Of a DNA stretch of 15,450 bases, positions 8,485 to 15,287 are shown in pieces. The stretch lies in assembly GCA_017561615.1 (NCBI GenBank), contig JAFZBT010000186.1, positions 1-15,450 of the forward strand, read 5' to 3'. The position numbers and the translations under genes are program-made. Under the pieces are notes generated by a model. That model was not told the DNA's origin. It saw only the letters and a list, made by a program, of their open reading frames with translations, and ran no database searches. Position 1 is the first letter of the stretch. Each line of letters starts with the position of its first letter. Origin of the DNA: Erysipelotrichaceae bacterium. GTDB taxonomy: Bacteria > Bacillota_I > Bacilli_A > Erysipelotrichales > Erysipelotrichaceae.

Positions 8485-9111
8485 TCAGTCCATCTGCTCC
8501 TTCAGGGATCTGGCCACTGCCAACCGGTCTGAAGCGCTGATGATGGCAGTGCCGACAACGACGATGTCAGCGCCTGTCTCGATGGCGGAATGCAGGTTTT
8601 CCGGGGTAATGCCGCCGGCCAGCGCGATCTGAGCCTTGCTGACGATCTCATTGGTCAGCCTGAGTTCGGCAAGGGAATCTTTGCCGGTGGTCTTGACGTC
8701 AAAGGCCGTATGTACGCAGATAATGTCGACGCCCAGAAGCTCCATGTCGCTGACCCGCTTTTCAAACGGATGAGCCTCGATCATGTCGACCATCAGCCTG
8801 CCGCCATGGTTTCTGGCGCTTTCCAGTGCTCCGGCAACCGTCAGGTCATTGGCGACTCCCAGCACGGTAACGATGTCCGCTCCCGCATCAAAGCACTTGT
8901 CGGCCTCAAATCTACCGGCATCCATGATCTTGGCGTCCGCCAGGACGGTCTTCTGCGGAAAGGCGGCCTTCATGCGGCGCACGGCTTGAAGGCCGTACTC
9001 CATGATCATCGGCGTTCCGACCTCAATGATATCGACATAATCGCCCAGCTGATCCGCCAGCCGGATGCTTTCTTCAAGTGACAGGGTATCAAGCGCTAAC
9101 TGAAGTTTCAT
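8485..9111 (-). CDS. hxlA: 3-hexulose-6-phosphate synthase (HPS/KGPDC family)
   Basis: The family enzyme condenses formaldehyde with ribulose-5-phosphate to hexulose-6-phosphate (ribulose monophosphate pathway) or runs in reverse to make ribulose-5-phosphate. The 208-residue single-domain barrel carries the family metal/active-site residues: Asp8 (L-A-L-D), Glu30 (I-I-E-V-G-T), L-A-D-A-K-I-M-D-A-G (57-66) and His134 in C-V-H-T. The stretch C-V-H-T-A-F-D-V-K-T-T-G-K-D-S follows Bacillus HxlA and not the decarboxylase UlaD (whose equivalent is V-Y-H-R-S-R-D-A), so HPS is preferred over 3-keto-L-gulonate-6-P decarboxylase. The ATG at 9111 is chosen for GAGGAG 7 nt upstream; a longer frame to 9192 adds an unrelated N-terminus. 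The usual partner hxlB (isomerase) is absent here. Family firm, reaction likely. Confidence 0.85.
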   Translation of the reverse strand: MKLQLALDTLSLEESIRLADQLGDYVDIIEVGTPMIMEYGLQAVRRMKAAFPQKTVLADAKIMDAGRFEADKCFDAGADIVTVLGVANDLTVAGALESARNHGGRLMVDMIEAHPFEKRVSDMELLGVDIICVHTAFDVKTTGKDSLAELRLTNEIVSKAQIALAGGITPENLHSAIETGADIVVVGTAIISASDRLAVARSLKEQMD

Positions 9112-9118
9112 CTTCGTT

Positions 9119-9124
9119 CTCCTC
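9119..9124 (-). promoter_or_regulatory. Ribosome binding site of hxlA
   Basis: GAGGAG on the minus strand, 7 nt before the ATG at 9111; it excludes the longer upstream start at 9192. Confidence 0.75.
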
Positions 9125-9200
9125 TTCGTCATCTCCATTCTAAAACAAAAGACAAAGAAAAATCCTGCAAAATGCCGAAAACCGGCAGCCATGTTTTGCG

Positions 9201-9228
9201 TGCCTTCCCTTTGCGGCTGTTATATAAT
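9201..9228 (+). promoter_or_regulatory. Promoter of the YhhN-like gene, giving a leaderless mRNA
   Basis: A perfect TATAAT at 9223-9228 ends 6 nt before the ATG at 9235. A weak -35 candidate, TGCCTT (9201-9206), lies 16 nt upstream. Transcription would start at or within a base or two of the A of the start codon. Confidence 0.55.
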
Positions 9229-9234
9229 CTTGTT

Positions 9235-9843
9235 ATGAAAAAGCTGTTCATCGCCCTGCAGGCGCTCATCTATGCGGCCCTTTTATACGGAGACTTCTCC
9301 GACAGCTATCCTACCGGGCTGATCAAGTTCTGCTGCATCATTATCTGCGCGCTGTATTCCCTTTATCTGCTTGGCGGTGAAACAAGCTTCCGGCGGCTGC
9401 TGTTTGCCTTCATCAGGCTGCTGACCGTCGGCGGCGATTACTTTCTGACCCTGACCGGCCGCAACTACCTGGCCGGCGTCATGCTGTTTGCGGCCATTGA
9501 AGTTCTTTACGGACTGATGCTGGCTAACCGCCGGACTCTCCTGTGGCGCATTGGGGTAACGATCATGATCATTTCCGGGCTGCTGATGGCGGGGAAGAAT
9601 GATCTTCTGTACCTGTTTGCGGCAGTATCCCTGGTCAATCTGTGCTTCAACGTCATCGATGCGGCCATGCTTGGAAAACCGCTGCTGTGCTGGGGATTCG
9701 TCCTGTTTCTGCTGTGCGATGTGAGCGTAGGCATGCACACTCTGGGCCTTCTGGTTCAGATCACCTACTACAGCTCATGGATATTCTACCTGCCTAGTCA
9801 GGTACTGTTATGTCTGGGGGTCAGTAAACATGAAGAAGAGTAA
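9235..9843 (+). CDS. Eight-TM membrane protein, YhhN/TMEM86 (lysoplasmalogenase)-like
   Basis: A 202-residue, very hydrophobic protein with about eight membrane segments (roughly 3-19, 27-45, 50-68, 73-92, 98-115, 121-141, 147-167, 175-195). Two aspartates inside membrane segments, in G-G-D-Y-F-L and L-L-C-D-V-S-V-G, sit where YhhN/TMEM86 family proteins have their conserved pair, and length and TM count also fit; known members hydrolyse lysoplasmalogens. The resemblance is by pattern only, so function is tentative. I chose the ATG at 9235 because it gives a natural M-K-K plus hydrophobic N-terminus; the extra 21 codons back to 9172 would run across the TATAAT box. There is no Shine-Dalgarno; the message is probably leaderless. 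It overlaps the next gene by 14 nt. Confidence 0.7.
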   Translation: MKKLFIALQALIYAALLYGDFSDSYPTGLIKFCCIIICALYSLYLLGGETSFRRLLFAFIRLLTVGGDYFLTLTGRNYLAGVMLFAAIEVLYGLMLANRRTLLWRIGVTIMIISGLLMAGKNDLLYLFAAVSLVNLCFNVIDAAMLGKPLLCWGFVLFLLCDVSVGMHTLGLLVQITYYSSWIFYLPSQVLLCLGVSKHEEE

Positions 9844-10498
9844 GTTTCTGGGCGTAATCATGATCGCGGTAACCGCGCTGTTCATTCTGTCGCTGGCCAT
9901 TGCCGTACCGATCGTCTTCAGGCCTTTCTACTACTGGCACATCAACGCGCTTGATCTGCCGCAGCAGACCGGCTTCAGCTATCAGCAGATCAGAACGGCC
10001 TATGACGAGATGCTGGACTTCTGTTTCGGACTTAGAAGTCAGTTCTCCACCGGTGATCTGCGCTTTTCGGAAAGCGGCATGCTGCACTTCATAGATGTCC
10101 GCGGCCTGTTTCTGCTGGATCTGGCCGTCCTGGCCGTCACTACCCTGATCCTTCTGGGCACTCATCTGCTCAGAAAGAAGAACATCGTCGAGCCTTACCG
10201 CTTCAACGGTCATACGCCGGGCTACTATGGAGCCGAACTTCTGGCCTTCATCTTCATCCTGATCACCCTGCTCTCTCTGGGTAATTTCGACAGGACCTTC
10301 GTGATCTTTCACAAGATCTTCTTCCCGGGCAAGACCAACTGGATCTTCGACCCGCGCTACGACCAGATAATCGACGTGCTGCCGGAAGTCTTCTTCCGCA
10401 ACTGCGCCATCGCCATCGTGACAATACTCATCGGCCTGTGCGTCTACTTCATCGTCAGGGATTATGAGATAAGGAAAAGGGAAAACACGACTGTTTAG
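9830..10498 (+). CDS. TIGR01906 / DUF1461 integral membrane protein
   Basis: A 222-residue protein with four membrane segments (about 7-29, 92-112, 131-151, 188-208) and an extracytoplasmic loop after the first. The motif F-H-K-I-F-F-P-G, followed by W-I-F-D-P-R-Y-D and L-P-E-V-F-F, before the last membrane segment is the hallmark of the TIGR01906 (DUF1461) family, common in Bacillota and without an established biochemical role. The start at 9830 overlaps the upstream membrane gene by 14 nt and is preceded by a G-rich site (GGGGGT), so the two are very likely translated together. A hairpin terminator begins 8 nt after its stop. Family assignment is good; function is unknown. Confidence 0.82.
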   Translation: MKKSKFLGVIMIAVTALFILSLAIAVPIVFRPFYYWHINALDLPQQTGFSYQQIRTAYDEMLDFCFGLRSQFSTGDLRFSESGMLHFIDVRGLFLLDLAVLAVTTLILLGTHLLRKKNIVEPYRFNGHTPGYYGAELLAFIFILITLLSLGNFDRTFVIFHKIFFPGKTNWIFDPRYDQIIDVLPEVFFRNCAIAIVTILIGLCVYFIVRDYEIRKRENTTV

Positions 10499-10505
10499 GA
10501 ATCAG

Positions 10506-10547
10506 ACGCTCATGACGGTAATGATTAGTCATGAGCGTTTTCTTTTT
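10506..10547 (+). terminator. Hairpin terminator overlapping the next gene's start codon
   Basis: ACGCTCATGAC (10506-10516) and GTCATGAGCGT (10528-10538) form a perfect 11-bp stem with an 11-nt loop, followed by TTTCTTTTT. It ends the two-gene membrane operon. The 3' arm includes the ATG (10531) of the prepilin peptidase and the T-run is its first codons, so the same RNA structure could also hide that start codon. Confidence 0.75.
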
Positions 10548-11304
10548 CCTTCTCGGCACCGTCGTTGCCTCCTTCATCTGCTGCATGACTGACCGCCGGC
10601 TGACCTCGGAAAGCCCCTGGGGCCGTTCTCACTGCCCTCATTGCGGTCATCAGCTTTCAGCGGGTGAACTGATACCGGTATTCAGCTATATCCTTTTGAA
10701 AGGACGCTGCCGTACCTGTCATCAGCGTATCGACGGCTGGCTGCCGGCTTTTGAACTGACCGGCGGAATGCTTTTCTCGGCGCTTTACCAGCGTTACGGA
10801 ATCTCCCTGCTGTTAATCCGTTATCTGGTCTTCTTCACCCTGCTGATGACGATCAGCTACAGCGATCTCAAGAGCTTCCGGGTACCAGACAGTCTGTCAG
10901 CGGCAGCTTTGCTGAACAGGCTGATGCTTTATCAGTCTTCCGACCGTCCGACGAAAATCCTCATTGAGGCTCTTTATGTACCGGCTTTCCTGTTGCTGTT
11001 TTCCCTGCTGTTTGCCCTGATCAGAAGAAAACAGCCGCTGGGACTGGGAGACATCAAATTGTTCTTTGTCCTGGGCTGCTATTTCGACTGGGAAATGACG
11101 TTGCTCATTCTGTTTCTGTCATGTCTCATCGGCACCTGTTACTGCCTGTTATTCCGCAAAAAAGACCGTGACCGGCCTTTTCCCTTTGTTCCCTGCATTT
11201 ATGCCGCAAGTGTCCTAACCCTGTTTTGGGGCCGGACGGTCATCACCTTTTACCTGTTCCGGATCGCTCATCTGCTTCAGACTGGCGACTTCCTCTTCCG
11301 TTAG
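10531..11304 (+). CDS. Type IV prepilin peptidase (A24 family, PilD/ComC-like)
   Basis: This membrane aspartic protease removes, and usually N-methylates, the leader of type IV pilin-like or competence pseudopilin proteins. The 257 residues show a short first membrane segment (2-18), a cytoplasmic zinc-binding loop with Cys35, Cys38, Cys60 and Cys63 (C-P-H-C and C-R-T-C), and the two catalytic aspartates: Asp112 in Y-S-D-L-K and Asp174 in G-L-G-D-I-K (the G-x-G-D motif). The full-length architecture is kept. An in-frame stop at 10522 leaves ATG 10531 as the only sensible start, but it has no Shine-Dalgarno and lies in a terminator hairpin. Its last 90 bp overlap the pseudouridine synthase gene on the other strand. 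No pilin gene is in the window, so pilus versus competence use (pilD or comC) is undecided. Confidence 0.9.
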   Translation: MSVFFFLLGTVVASFICCMTDRRLTSESPWGRSHCPHCGHQLSAGELIPVFSYILLKGRCRTCHQRIDGWLPAFELTGGMLFSALYQRYGISLLLIRYLVFFTLLMTISYSDLKSFRVPDSLSAAALLNRLMLYQSSDRPTKILIEALYVPAFLLLFSLLFALIRRKQPLGLGDIKLFFVLGCYFDWEMTLLILFLSCLIGTCYCLLFRKKDRDRPFPFVPCIYAASVLTLFWGRTVITFYLFRIAHLLQTGDFLFR

Positions 11305-11952
11305 CTGGCGGTACTGGCCGCACTTCAGCCCTTCCAGCGTCAGACCGGCAAATTCATCGCGGCGCAGATAGGTTACCAGGCAGCCCAGATGCTGGAACAT
11401 CCTTCTGACCTGGTGAAAGCGGCCTTCATGGACGGTCAGGTATGCCCGGTGGTCGTCAATGATCTCCAGGACGGCCGGCAGGGAAGTAAAATCCTTGAAA
11501 GCTATGCCCCTGGCCATGATCTCAGCGGCATCAGCCGGCAGTTCACCGATGAATTCGGCATAGTAGGTCTTGTCAACATGATTTGCGGCGGTAAGCAGAC
11601 CGTGGTTGAGCTTGCCGTCATTGGTGATCAGGATCGCTCCTTCGGTGTCCTTGTCCAGCCTTCCCACGCAGGAAAGATCCCGGCGCGGCGAGTCGATCAG
11701 CTCCATTGCCACCGGCTGGCTGGCATCGTAATTGGCGCAGATGTATCCGGCCGGCTTGTTCAGCAGGTAGTATTCAAAACGGCGGTAGCTGATCTGTTCG
11801 CTGTCCAGAAACACCTCGGCAGTTTCCTCGACCTGCTGAGAGCCGCTGACGGCCTGCTGGCCGTTTACGGTCACTGCGCCTCTGCGGATCAGCTTTTTGA
11901 TGTCATTGCGGGAATAGGGCGTCATGTCTGCCAGAAACTTGTCCAGTCTCAT
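11215..11952 (-). CDS. rsuA: 16S rRNA pseudouridine synthase, RsuA/RluB family
   Basis: This enzyme isomerises a uridine of ribosomal RNA; RsuA modifies U516 of 16S rRNA. The 245-residue protein has an N-terminal S4 RNA-binding domain (M-R-L-D-K-F-L-A-D-M to about 55) and a catalytic domain with G-R-L-D-K-D-T-E-G, whose first Asp (100) is the catalytic residue, then L-L-N-K-P-A-G at 63-69 and F-H-Q-V-R-R-M near 180. I place the start at 11952 because GGAGG lies 5 nt upstream. The ATG overlaps the upstream methyltransferase stop as ATGA, so translation is coupled. Its 3' end runs 90 bp into the convergent prepilin peptidase and no terminator follows. RsuA is preferred over RluB from length and motifs, not proven. 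Confidence 0.88.
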   Translation of the reverse strand: MRLDKFLADMTPYSRNDIKKLIRRGAVTVNGQQAVSGSQQVEETAEVFLDSEQISYRRFEYYLLNKPAGYICANYDASQPVAMELIDSPRRDLSCVGRLDKDTEGAILITNDGKLNHGLLTAANHVDKTYYAEFIGELPADAAEIMARGIAFKDFTSLPAVLEIIDDHRAYLTVHEGRFHQVRRMFQHLGCLVTYLRRDEFAGLTLEGLKCGQYRQLTEEEVASLKQMSDPEQVKGDDRPAPKQG

Positions 11953-13262
11953 ACATACCTCCAATTGCGGTCATAGCGGTTCTTGAACACGCCGCCGGTG
12001 ATCTTTCCAAAGCCCAGCGGATAGCCGTCCGTACATATCAGCACCCAGCCCTCAAGACCGTATTCACTGATGTCAATCGTCTCGCCTTTAAGATAGCGGA
12101 TCACTCTTTCATCTTCAGATTTCAGGTCAATGACCTGGTCAAACTGCTCTTTCCGTAAGGCCAGAGCCAGGGCCTGTGAAGGCTCAAAGGCTTCCTTCCG
12201 GTAACTGCCCAGTAACAGGCCGCTGCGCAGGATGCGCAGACCAGCCGGCAGGTCAATGCCCGGAATCATCAAAAGCTTTTCCCCTATCCGCATCTCGCGT
12301 CCGCGGAAGAATCCATGGTCTATGTGATCCATGAAAGGTTCCGTGGCAGTAAAGGCCGGATACTTTTCTTCCGGTTTCCCGCCGCAGCCATTTTTAGCCA
12401 GCAGGGCGACGAAATGGCCTTCCCCTCTTATCTTATGCGGATAAAGCCTCTTGCACTCTGAAAGGCCGTTAAGGCCGTCCGCAAAGCCCTCGCAGCTATT
12501 GACCGGCAGCAGGTGCATGTCCGGTAATTCTTCAAGAACATATTGTACGACTTCCTCGTTTTCCCTGACGTCAAAGGTGCAGGTCGAATAGACCAGCCGG
12601 CCGCCCGGCTTCAGCATGCTGGCAGCTTTCCGGAGCAGTTCTTTCTGAATGGGGCTGTAATAAGCGCCGTCTTTTTTCTGATAGGCGCTGATCAGCGAGG
12701 GATCACGGCGGAACATGCCCTGGCCGGAACAGGGGGCATCGATCAGGATCTTGTCAAACTGCAGAGGAATACCGTCGATCTCACTGGCGCTGACCAGCAT
12801 GGCGGTGCAGCCGGAAAGTTCCAGGTTCTTCAGCAGGCCCTGAGCCCGGGAAGCGCTGATGTCATTGCTGACCAACAGGCAGCCGGAAGGCATGCGGGCC
12901 GCGATCTGAGTGCTCTTGCCGCCCGGAGCAGCGCAGCCATCCAGGATGACGTCTCCCTCCTGAAGAGGCAGAACCTCCCCCGGCAGCATGGCGCTGGGTT
13001 CCTGCAGATAGTACAGACCGGCGTGATAATACGGATGCTTGGCGGGCTTGCACTTTCCGGCATCATAATAAAAGCCGCTGGAACACCAGGGCACCGGCTG
13101 CAGTTCAAAAGGCGAGATCCTCAGAAACTGTTCAACGCTGATCTTGGCCGTATTTACCCGCAGACCATTGAAAGAAGGATGGCAAAACGCGGCGAGGTAG
13201 TCATCATACTCATCGCCCAGCAGCTGCTGCATCTGTCTTTCATAGCTTTCCGGCAGTTTCAT
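11949..13262 (-). CDS. rsmF: rRNA m5C methyltransferase, RsmF-like (RsmB/NOP family)
   Basis: An S-adenosylmethionine-dependent enzyme that makes 5-methylcytosine in 16S rRNA. In 437 residues: N-terminal RNA-binding extension (1-85), SAM-binding D-G-C-A-A-P-G-G-K-S-T (108-118), D-A-P-C-S-G with Cys178 (product release) and S-T-C-T-F with nucleophile Cys228, both conserved. A C-terminal region (about 300-437) ends in G-F-G-K-I-T-G-G-V-F-K-N, which resembles the PUA-like tail of RsmF. The start at 13262 lies 3 nt after the phosphatase stop, with a weak GGAAG site inside that gene, and the stop overlaps the rsuA start. Pairing with RsuA makes a small-subunit rRNA modification pair. Exact target cytosine is not determinable here. 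Confidence 0.9.
   Translation of the reverse strand: MKLPESYERQMQQLLGDEYDDYLAAFCHPSFNGLRVNTAKISVEQFLRISPFELQPVPWCSSGFYYDAGKCKPAKHPYYHAGLYYLQEPSAMLPGEVLPLQEGDVILDGCAAPGGKSTQIAARMPSGCLLVSNDISASRAQGLLKNLELSGCTAMLVSASEIDGIPLQFDKILIDAPCSGQGMFRRDPSLISAYQKKDGAYYSPIQKELLRKAASMLKPGGRLVYSTCTFDVRENEEVVQYVLEELPDMHLLPVNSCEGFADGLNGLSECKRLYPHKIRGEGHFVALLAKNGCGGKPEEKYPAFTATEPFMDHIDHGFFRGREMRIGEKLLMIPGIDLPAGLRILRSGLLLGSYRKEAFEPSQALALALRKEQFDQVIDLKSEDERVIRYLKGETIDISEYGLEGWVLICTDGYPLGFGKITGGVFKNRYDRNWRYV
11958..11962 (-). promoter_or_regulatory. Ribosome binding site of the pseudouridine synthase
   Basis: GGAGG on the minus strand, 5 nt before the ATG at 11952 and inside the last codons of the methyltransferase gene; it decides against the longer reading from 11964. 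Confidence 0.8.
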
Positions 13263-13265
13263 GTT

Positions 13266-14027
13266 CTATTCTTCCAGGAAGGCTCTCTGGAATTCTTCCT
13301 GTCTTTCCTCAGATATCCTGAGCCCCTCGCGGATGTAGTTTTCAACGCTTCCGAAGACCTCATCAATGGTCTCAAAGGAGGTGTCGATGTATTCGCGGAA
13401 GGCAAAGTTGTAGTAGTCAAAGACGGTTTCCTGCGGTTCCAGTGACGGGAAATAGCACTCATTGGTATGCAGGTAGTCCTCAATGATGGTTTCCCGGTCA
13501 ATGTCCAGCAGCAGCTCGGCGTTGACGGCGCCGATACCGGCCCGGTCCTTTCCCACCGCGCAGTGCCACAGAGTGGCATGCTCACGGTTGCCGAGAAGCA
13601 GTTCAATGAAGCGGTTATAGCGCTGAAGGCAGAATTCATTACTGACCATCAGCCGGTAGAAGCCCTTCATTCTCAGACGGGCTCCCTGCGGACCGGCAGT
13701 TTTGGCCAATTCCTTCATTTCCTCTTCAAACTTGCGGTCGCGGCTGACGCCGGAAGCCGGCTTGGGCATGGCTGTCAGGGGGATGTGGACCATGTCGCGG
13801 TACATCTTGTCCGGCCGCTGCCACATCTCATCCTCACCGCGAAGATCGATGACCTGGCGGACATCGTAGTCTTCATACAGCGTCTTAAGGTCAGCCATGT
13901 CGCTGCGGGAAAGCTCGCCGGAGCGGATCAGCTTGCGGCTTTTTACCTTTATTCCGTTTTTATTTACCAGTGAACCCAGATCCCTGGTGTTCATCATGGA
14001 TTGAAGTTGGATTCTCTCAGCTACCAT
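13266..14027 (-). CDS. Protein tyrosine phosphatase-like (Y_phosphatase3 family)
   Basis: A 253-residue phosphatase with the signature H-C-A-V-G-K-D-R-A-G: Cys156 is the nucleophile and Arg162 binds phosphate (C-x5-R). The N-terminal N-T-R-D-L-G (13-18), the later L-I-R-S-G-E-L-S and V-I-D-L-R-G-E-D-E match the bacterial DSP/PTP group of LipA and Mycobacterium PtpB, which act on phosphotyrosine and, in some members, phosphoinositides. There is no signal peptide, so it should be cytoplasmic. The start is set at 14027 by AAGGAG with a 6-nt spacer; upstream ATGs at 14069 and 14048 lack such a site. It overlaps the phosphodiesterase gene by 11 nt. Its natural substrate is unknown. Confidence 0.85.
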   Translation of the reverse strand: MVAERIQLQSMMNTRDLGSLVNKNGIKVKSRKLIRSGELSRSDMADLKTLYEDYDVRQVIDLRGEDEMWQRPDKMYRDMVHIPLTAMPKPASGVSRDRKFEEEMKELAKTAGPQGARLRMKGFYRLMVSNEFCLQRYNRFIELLLGNREHATLWHCAVGKDRAGIGAVNAELLLDIDRETIIEDYLHTNECYFPSLEPQETVFDYYNFAFREYIDTSFETIDEVFGSVENYIREGLRISEERQEEFQRAFLEE

Positions 14028-15156
14028 GTCTGTCTCCTTGTGTTTCATCGGCAAGTCTGTCGCAGTCAACGACGATCAGCGGAATGTAGATCTCATCATC
14101 AGTATAACCGGCATGCTGCGAAGCAATGGCGCTGCCGGCATCCTGTACCATGCAGCGGTTGCCGTAGCTGACAGCCAGATAGTCACCAAGCTGCTGGCGG
14201 AAATACGGATGTTCCCTGCCCGGGCCGAAGAGACCGCTGGCGATGACTTCTTCGGCATCATAGAGGACAAAGTCGTCATGGAAGATCTCCCTGAACACTT
14301 TCAGGAATTCCTGCTTCTTTCCTTCCCTGACCTTGAAGGAGGCAGCCCGCGGTTCAATGGAGACCGGGCGCTCCAGAAGCTGCAGCAGCTGCGGATAATC
14401 ATCAAGGATGTAACTGTCCACGGCCATGTGACCGTGATCAGCGATGATGATCAGCAGGGTGTCCTTCAGCTTTGAAGCCAGTCTTTCCGTCTTTTCGTTT
14501 ATTTCCCTCAGCAATTCAATTGTCTCGGGGCTGTCCGGACCGGTGCGGTGCATCGTGCCATCCGGCTCGTTATAGTAGCCGTAGATGTACTTTCTGCCCG
14601 GTTTTTCCGTCAGTTCGGCGATTTTCGCAAGCATTTCATCATAGTTTTCATAAGGGACATCCAGGAAAGGACTGACACCATAAGACTGAGCAGATCCCTT
14701 TTCATTGATCTGGTCCCTGATGAACTTCGGCATGAATTCCCCACACATGTCAACGTAGGGCTGGCAGATCTCCTCATGTCCCTTTTCCCGGTAGCGGAAC
14801 AGGGTTATTACCTTGTCCAGCGGTGGGATGTAGCAGTCCCAGCCCAGAAAGCCATGCTCTACCGGGTTAAGCCCGCTCAGGATTGATGTCGTCGCTGCCG
14901 TGGTCGTTGCCGGAAAGACGCTGGTTATTTCCCTCAGCCGGTTTTTCTGCAAAAAGCAGTCAGCAGGAAGGTTTCTGTCCAGAATGCGTGAACCCATGCC
15001 GTCATAAAGGATCAGCACCACATTACGGGGCTGTTTGGCATCAAGGATCTCATCAAGATCGCTTAAGGTCTCGTGAACGGGCTGAATGCCGAAATAGCGC
15101 TGAATGGAACAGCCGATGTTGGTAATGCACTGACGGTAATCGTTCCTGACAAGCAT
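14017..15156 (-). CDS. Alkaline phosphatase superfamily phosphodiesterase/nucleotide pyrophosphatase-like
   Basis: A 379-residue cytoplasmic metal hydrolase of the type I phosphodiesterase/nucleotide pyrophosphatase group. The two-metal site is complete by pattern: Asp52 in L-Y-D-G-M-G, the nucleophile in V-F-P-A-T-T-T-A-A-T (Thr85 or Thr86), Asp199 and His203 in N-E-P-D-G-T-M-H, Asp240-His241-Gly-His243 in A-D-H-G-H-M, and His348 in S-Q-H-A-G. There is no signal peptide or membrane anchor, unlike many surface relatives. The start at 15156 has AGGAGG 9 nt upstream. It is first in a four-gene operon and overlaps the tyrosine phosphatase gene by 11 nt, suggesting linked doses of the two phosphatases. 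Substrate is unknown. Confidence 0.87.
   Translation of the reverse strand: MLVRNDYRQCITNIGCSIQRYFGIQPVHETLSDLDEILDAKQPRNVVLILYDGMGSRILDRNLPADCFLQKNRLREITSVFPATTTAATTSILSGLNPVEHGFLGWDCYIPPLDKVITLFRYREKGHEEICQPYVDMCGEFMPKFIRDQINEKGSAQSYGVSPFLDVPYENYDEMLAKIAELTEKPGRKYIYGYYNEPDGTMHRTGPDSPETIELLREINEKTERLASKLKDTLLIIIADHGHMAVDSYILDDYPQLLQLLERPVSIEPRAASFKVREGKKQEFLKVFREIFHDDFVLYDAEEVIASGLFGPGREHPYFRQQLGDYLAVSYGNRCMVQDAGSAIASQHAGYTDDEIYIPLIVVDCDRLADETQGDRHGS
14034..14039 (-). promoter_or_regulatory. Ribosome binding site of the tyrosine phosphatase gene
   Basis: AAGGAG on the minus strand, 6 nt before the ATG at 14027, inside the last codons of the upstream gene; it selects this start over two in-frame ATGs further upstream. 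Confidence 0.75.
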
Positions 15157-15182
15157 GATGGACTTCCTCCTATTGAATATTA

Positions 15183-15212
15183 ATTATATCAAAAAGAGAC
15201 TCTCCCCAACAA
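15183..15212 (-). promoter_or_regulatory. Extended -10 promoter of the phosphatase/rRNA-modification operon
   Basis: On the minus strand TGATATAAT holds a perfect TATAAT (15188-15183) with the upstream TG of an extended -10. A weak -35, TTGTTG (15212-15207), lies 18 nt further up. The predicted start near 15176 gives a leader of about 20 nt. Confidence 0.6.
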
Positions 15213-15287
15213 CCGCAGGAAAGCCGCAAAAAAGCAATCTTGCAATCACTTTCCTTGAAGACAGAATTACACTTTTAAGCCTCAGAT

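Noticed and set aside
8485..9111. 3-keto-L-gulonate-6-phosphate decarboxylase (UlaD) as the identity of the hxlA gene
   Set aside because: The C-V-H-T and following T-G-K-D-S region and the overall pattern resemble Bacillus HxlA; no ascorbate or gulonate genes are nearby.
9173..9187. Hairpin TGCCG/CGGCA in the hxlA upstream region
   Set aside because: Only 5 bp with a 5-nt loop and a weak T-run on the minus strand; no upstream transcript needs ending there.
9112..9192. N-terminal extension of the hxlA frame to an ATG at 9192
   Set aside because: HPS proteins begin M-x-L-Q-L-A-L-D; GAGGAG 7 nt before 9111 marks the start, and the extension crosses the divergent promoter region.
12543..13445. 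Plus-strand open frame of 300 codons opposite the methyltransferase and phosphatase genes
   Set aside because: It spans two well-supported minus-strand genes and their junction, has no ribosome binding site and no recognisable motif.
15210..15260. Terminator between the right-edge gene and the phosphodiesterase operon
   Set aside because: A T-run (six T on the minus strand) is present after GATTGC, but no convincing stem of more than 4 bp precedes it.
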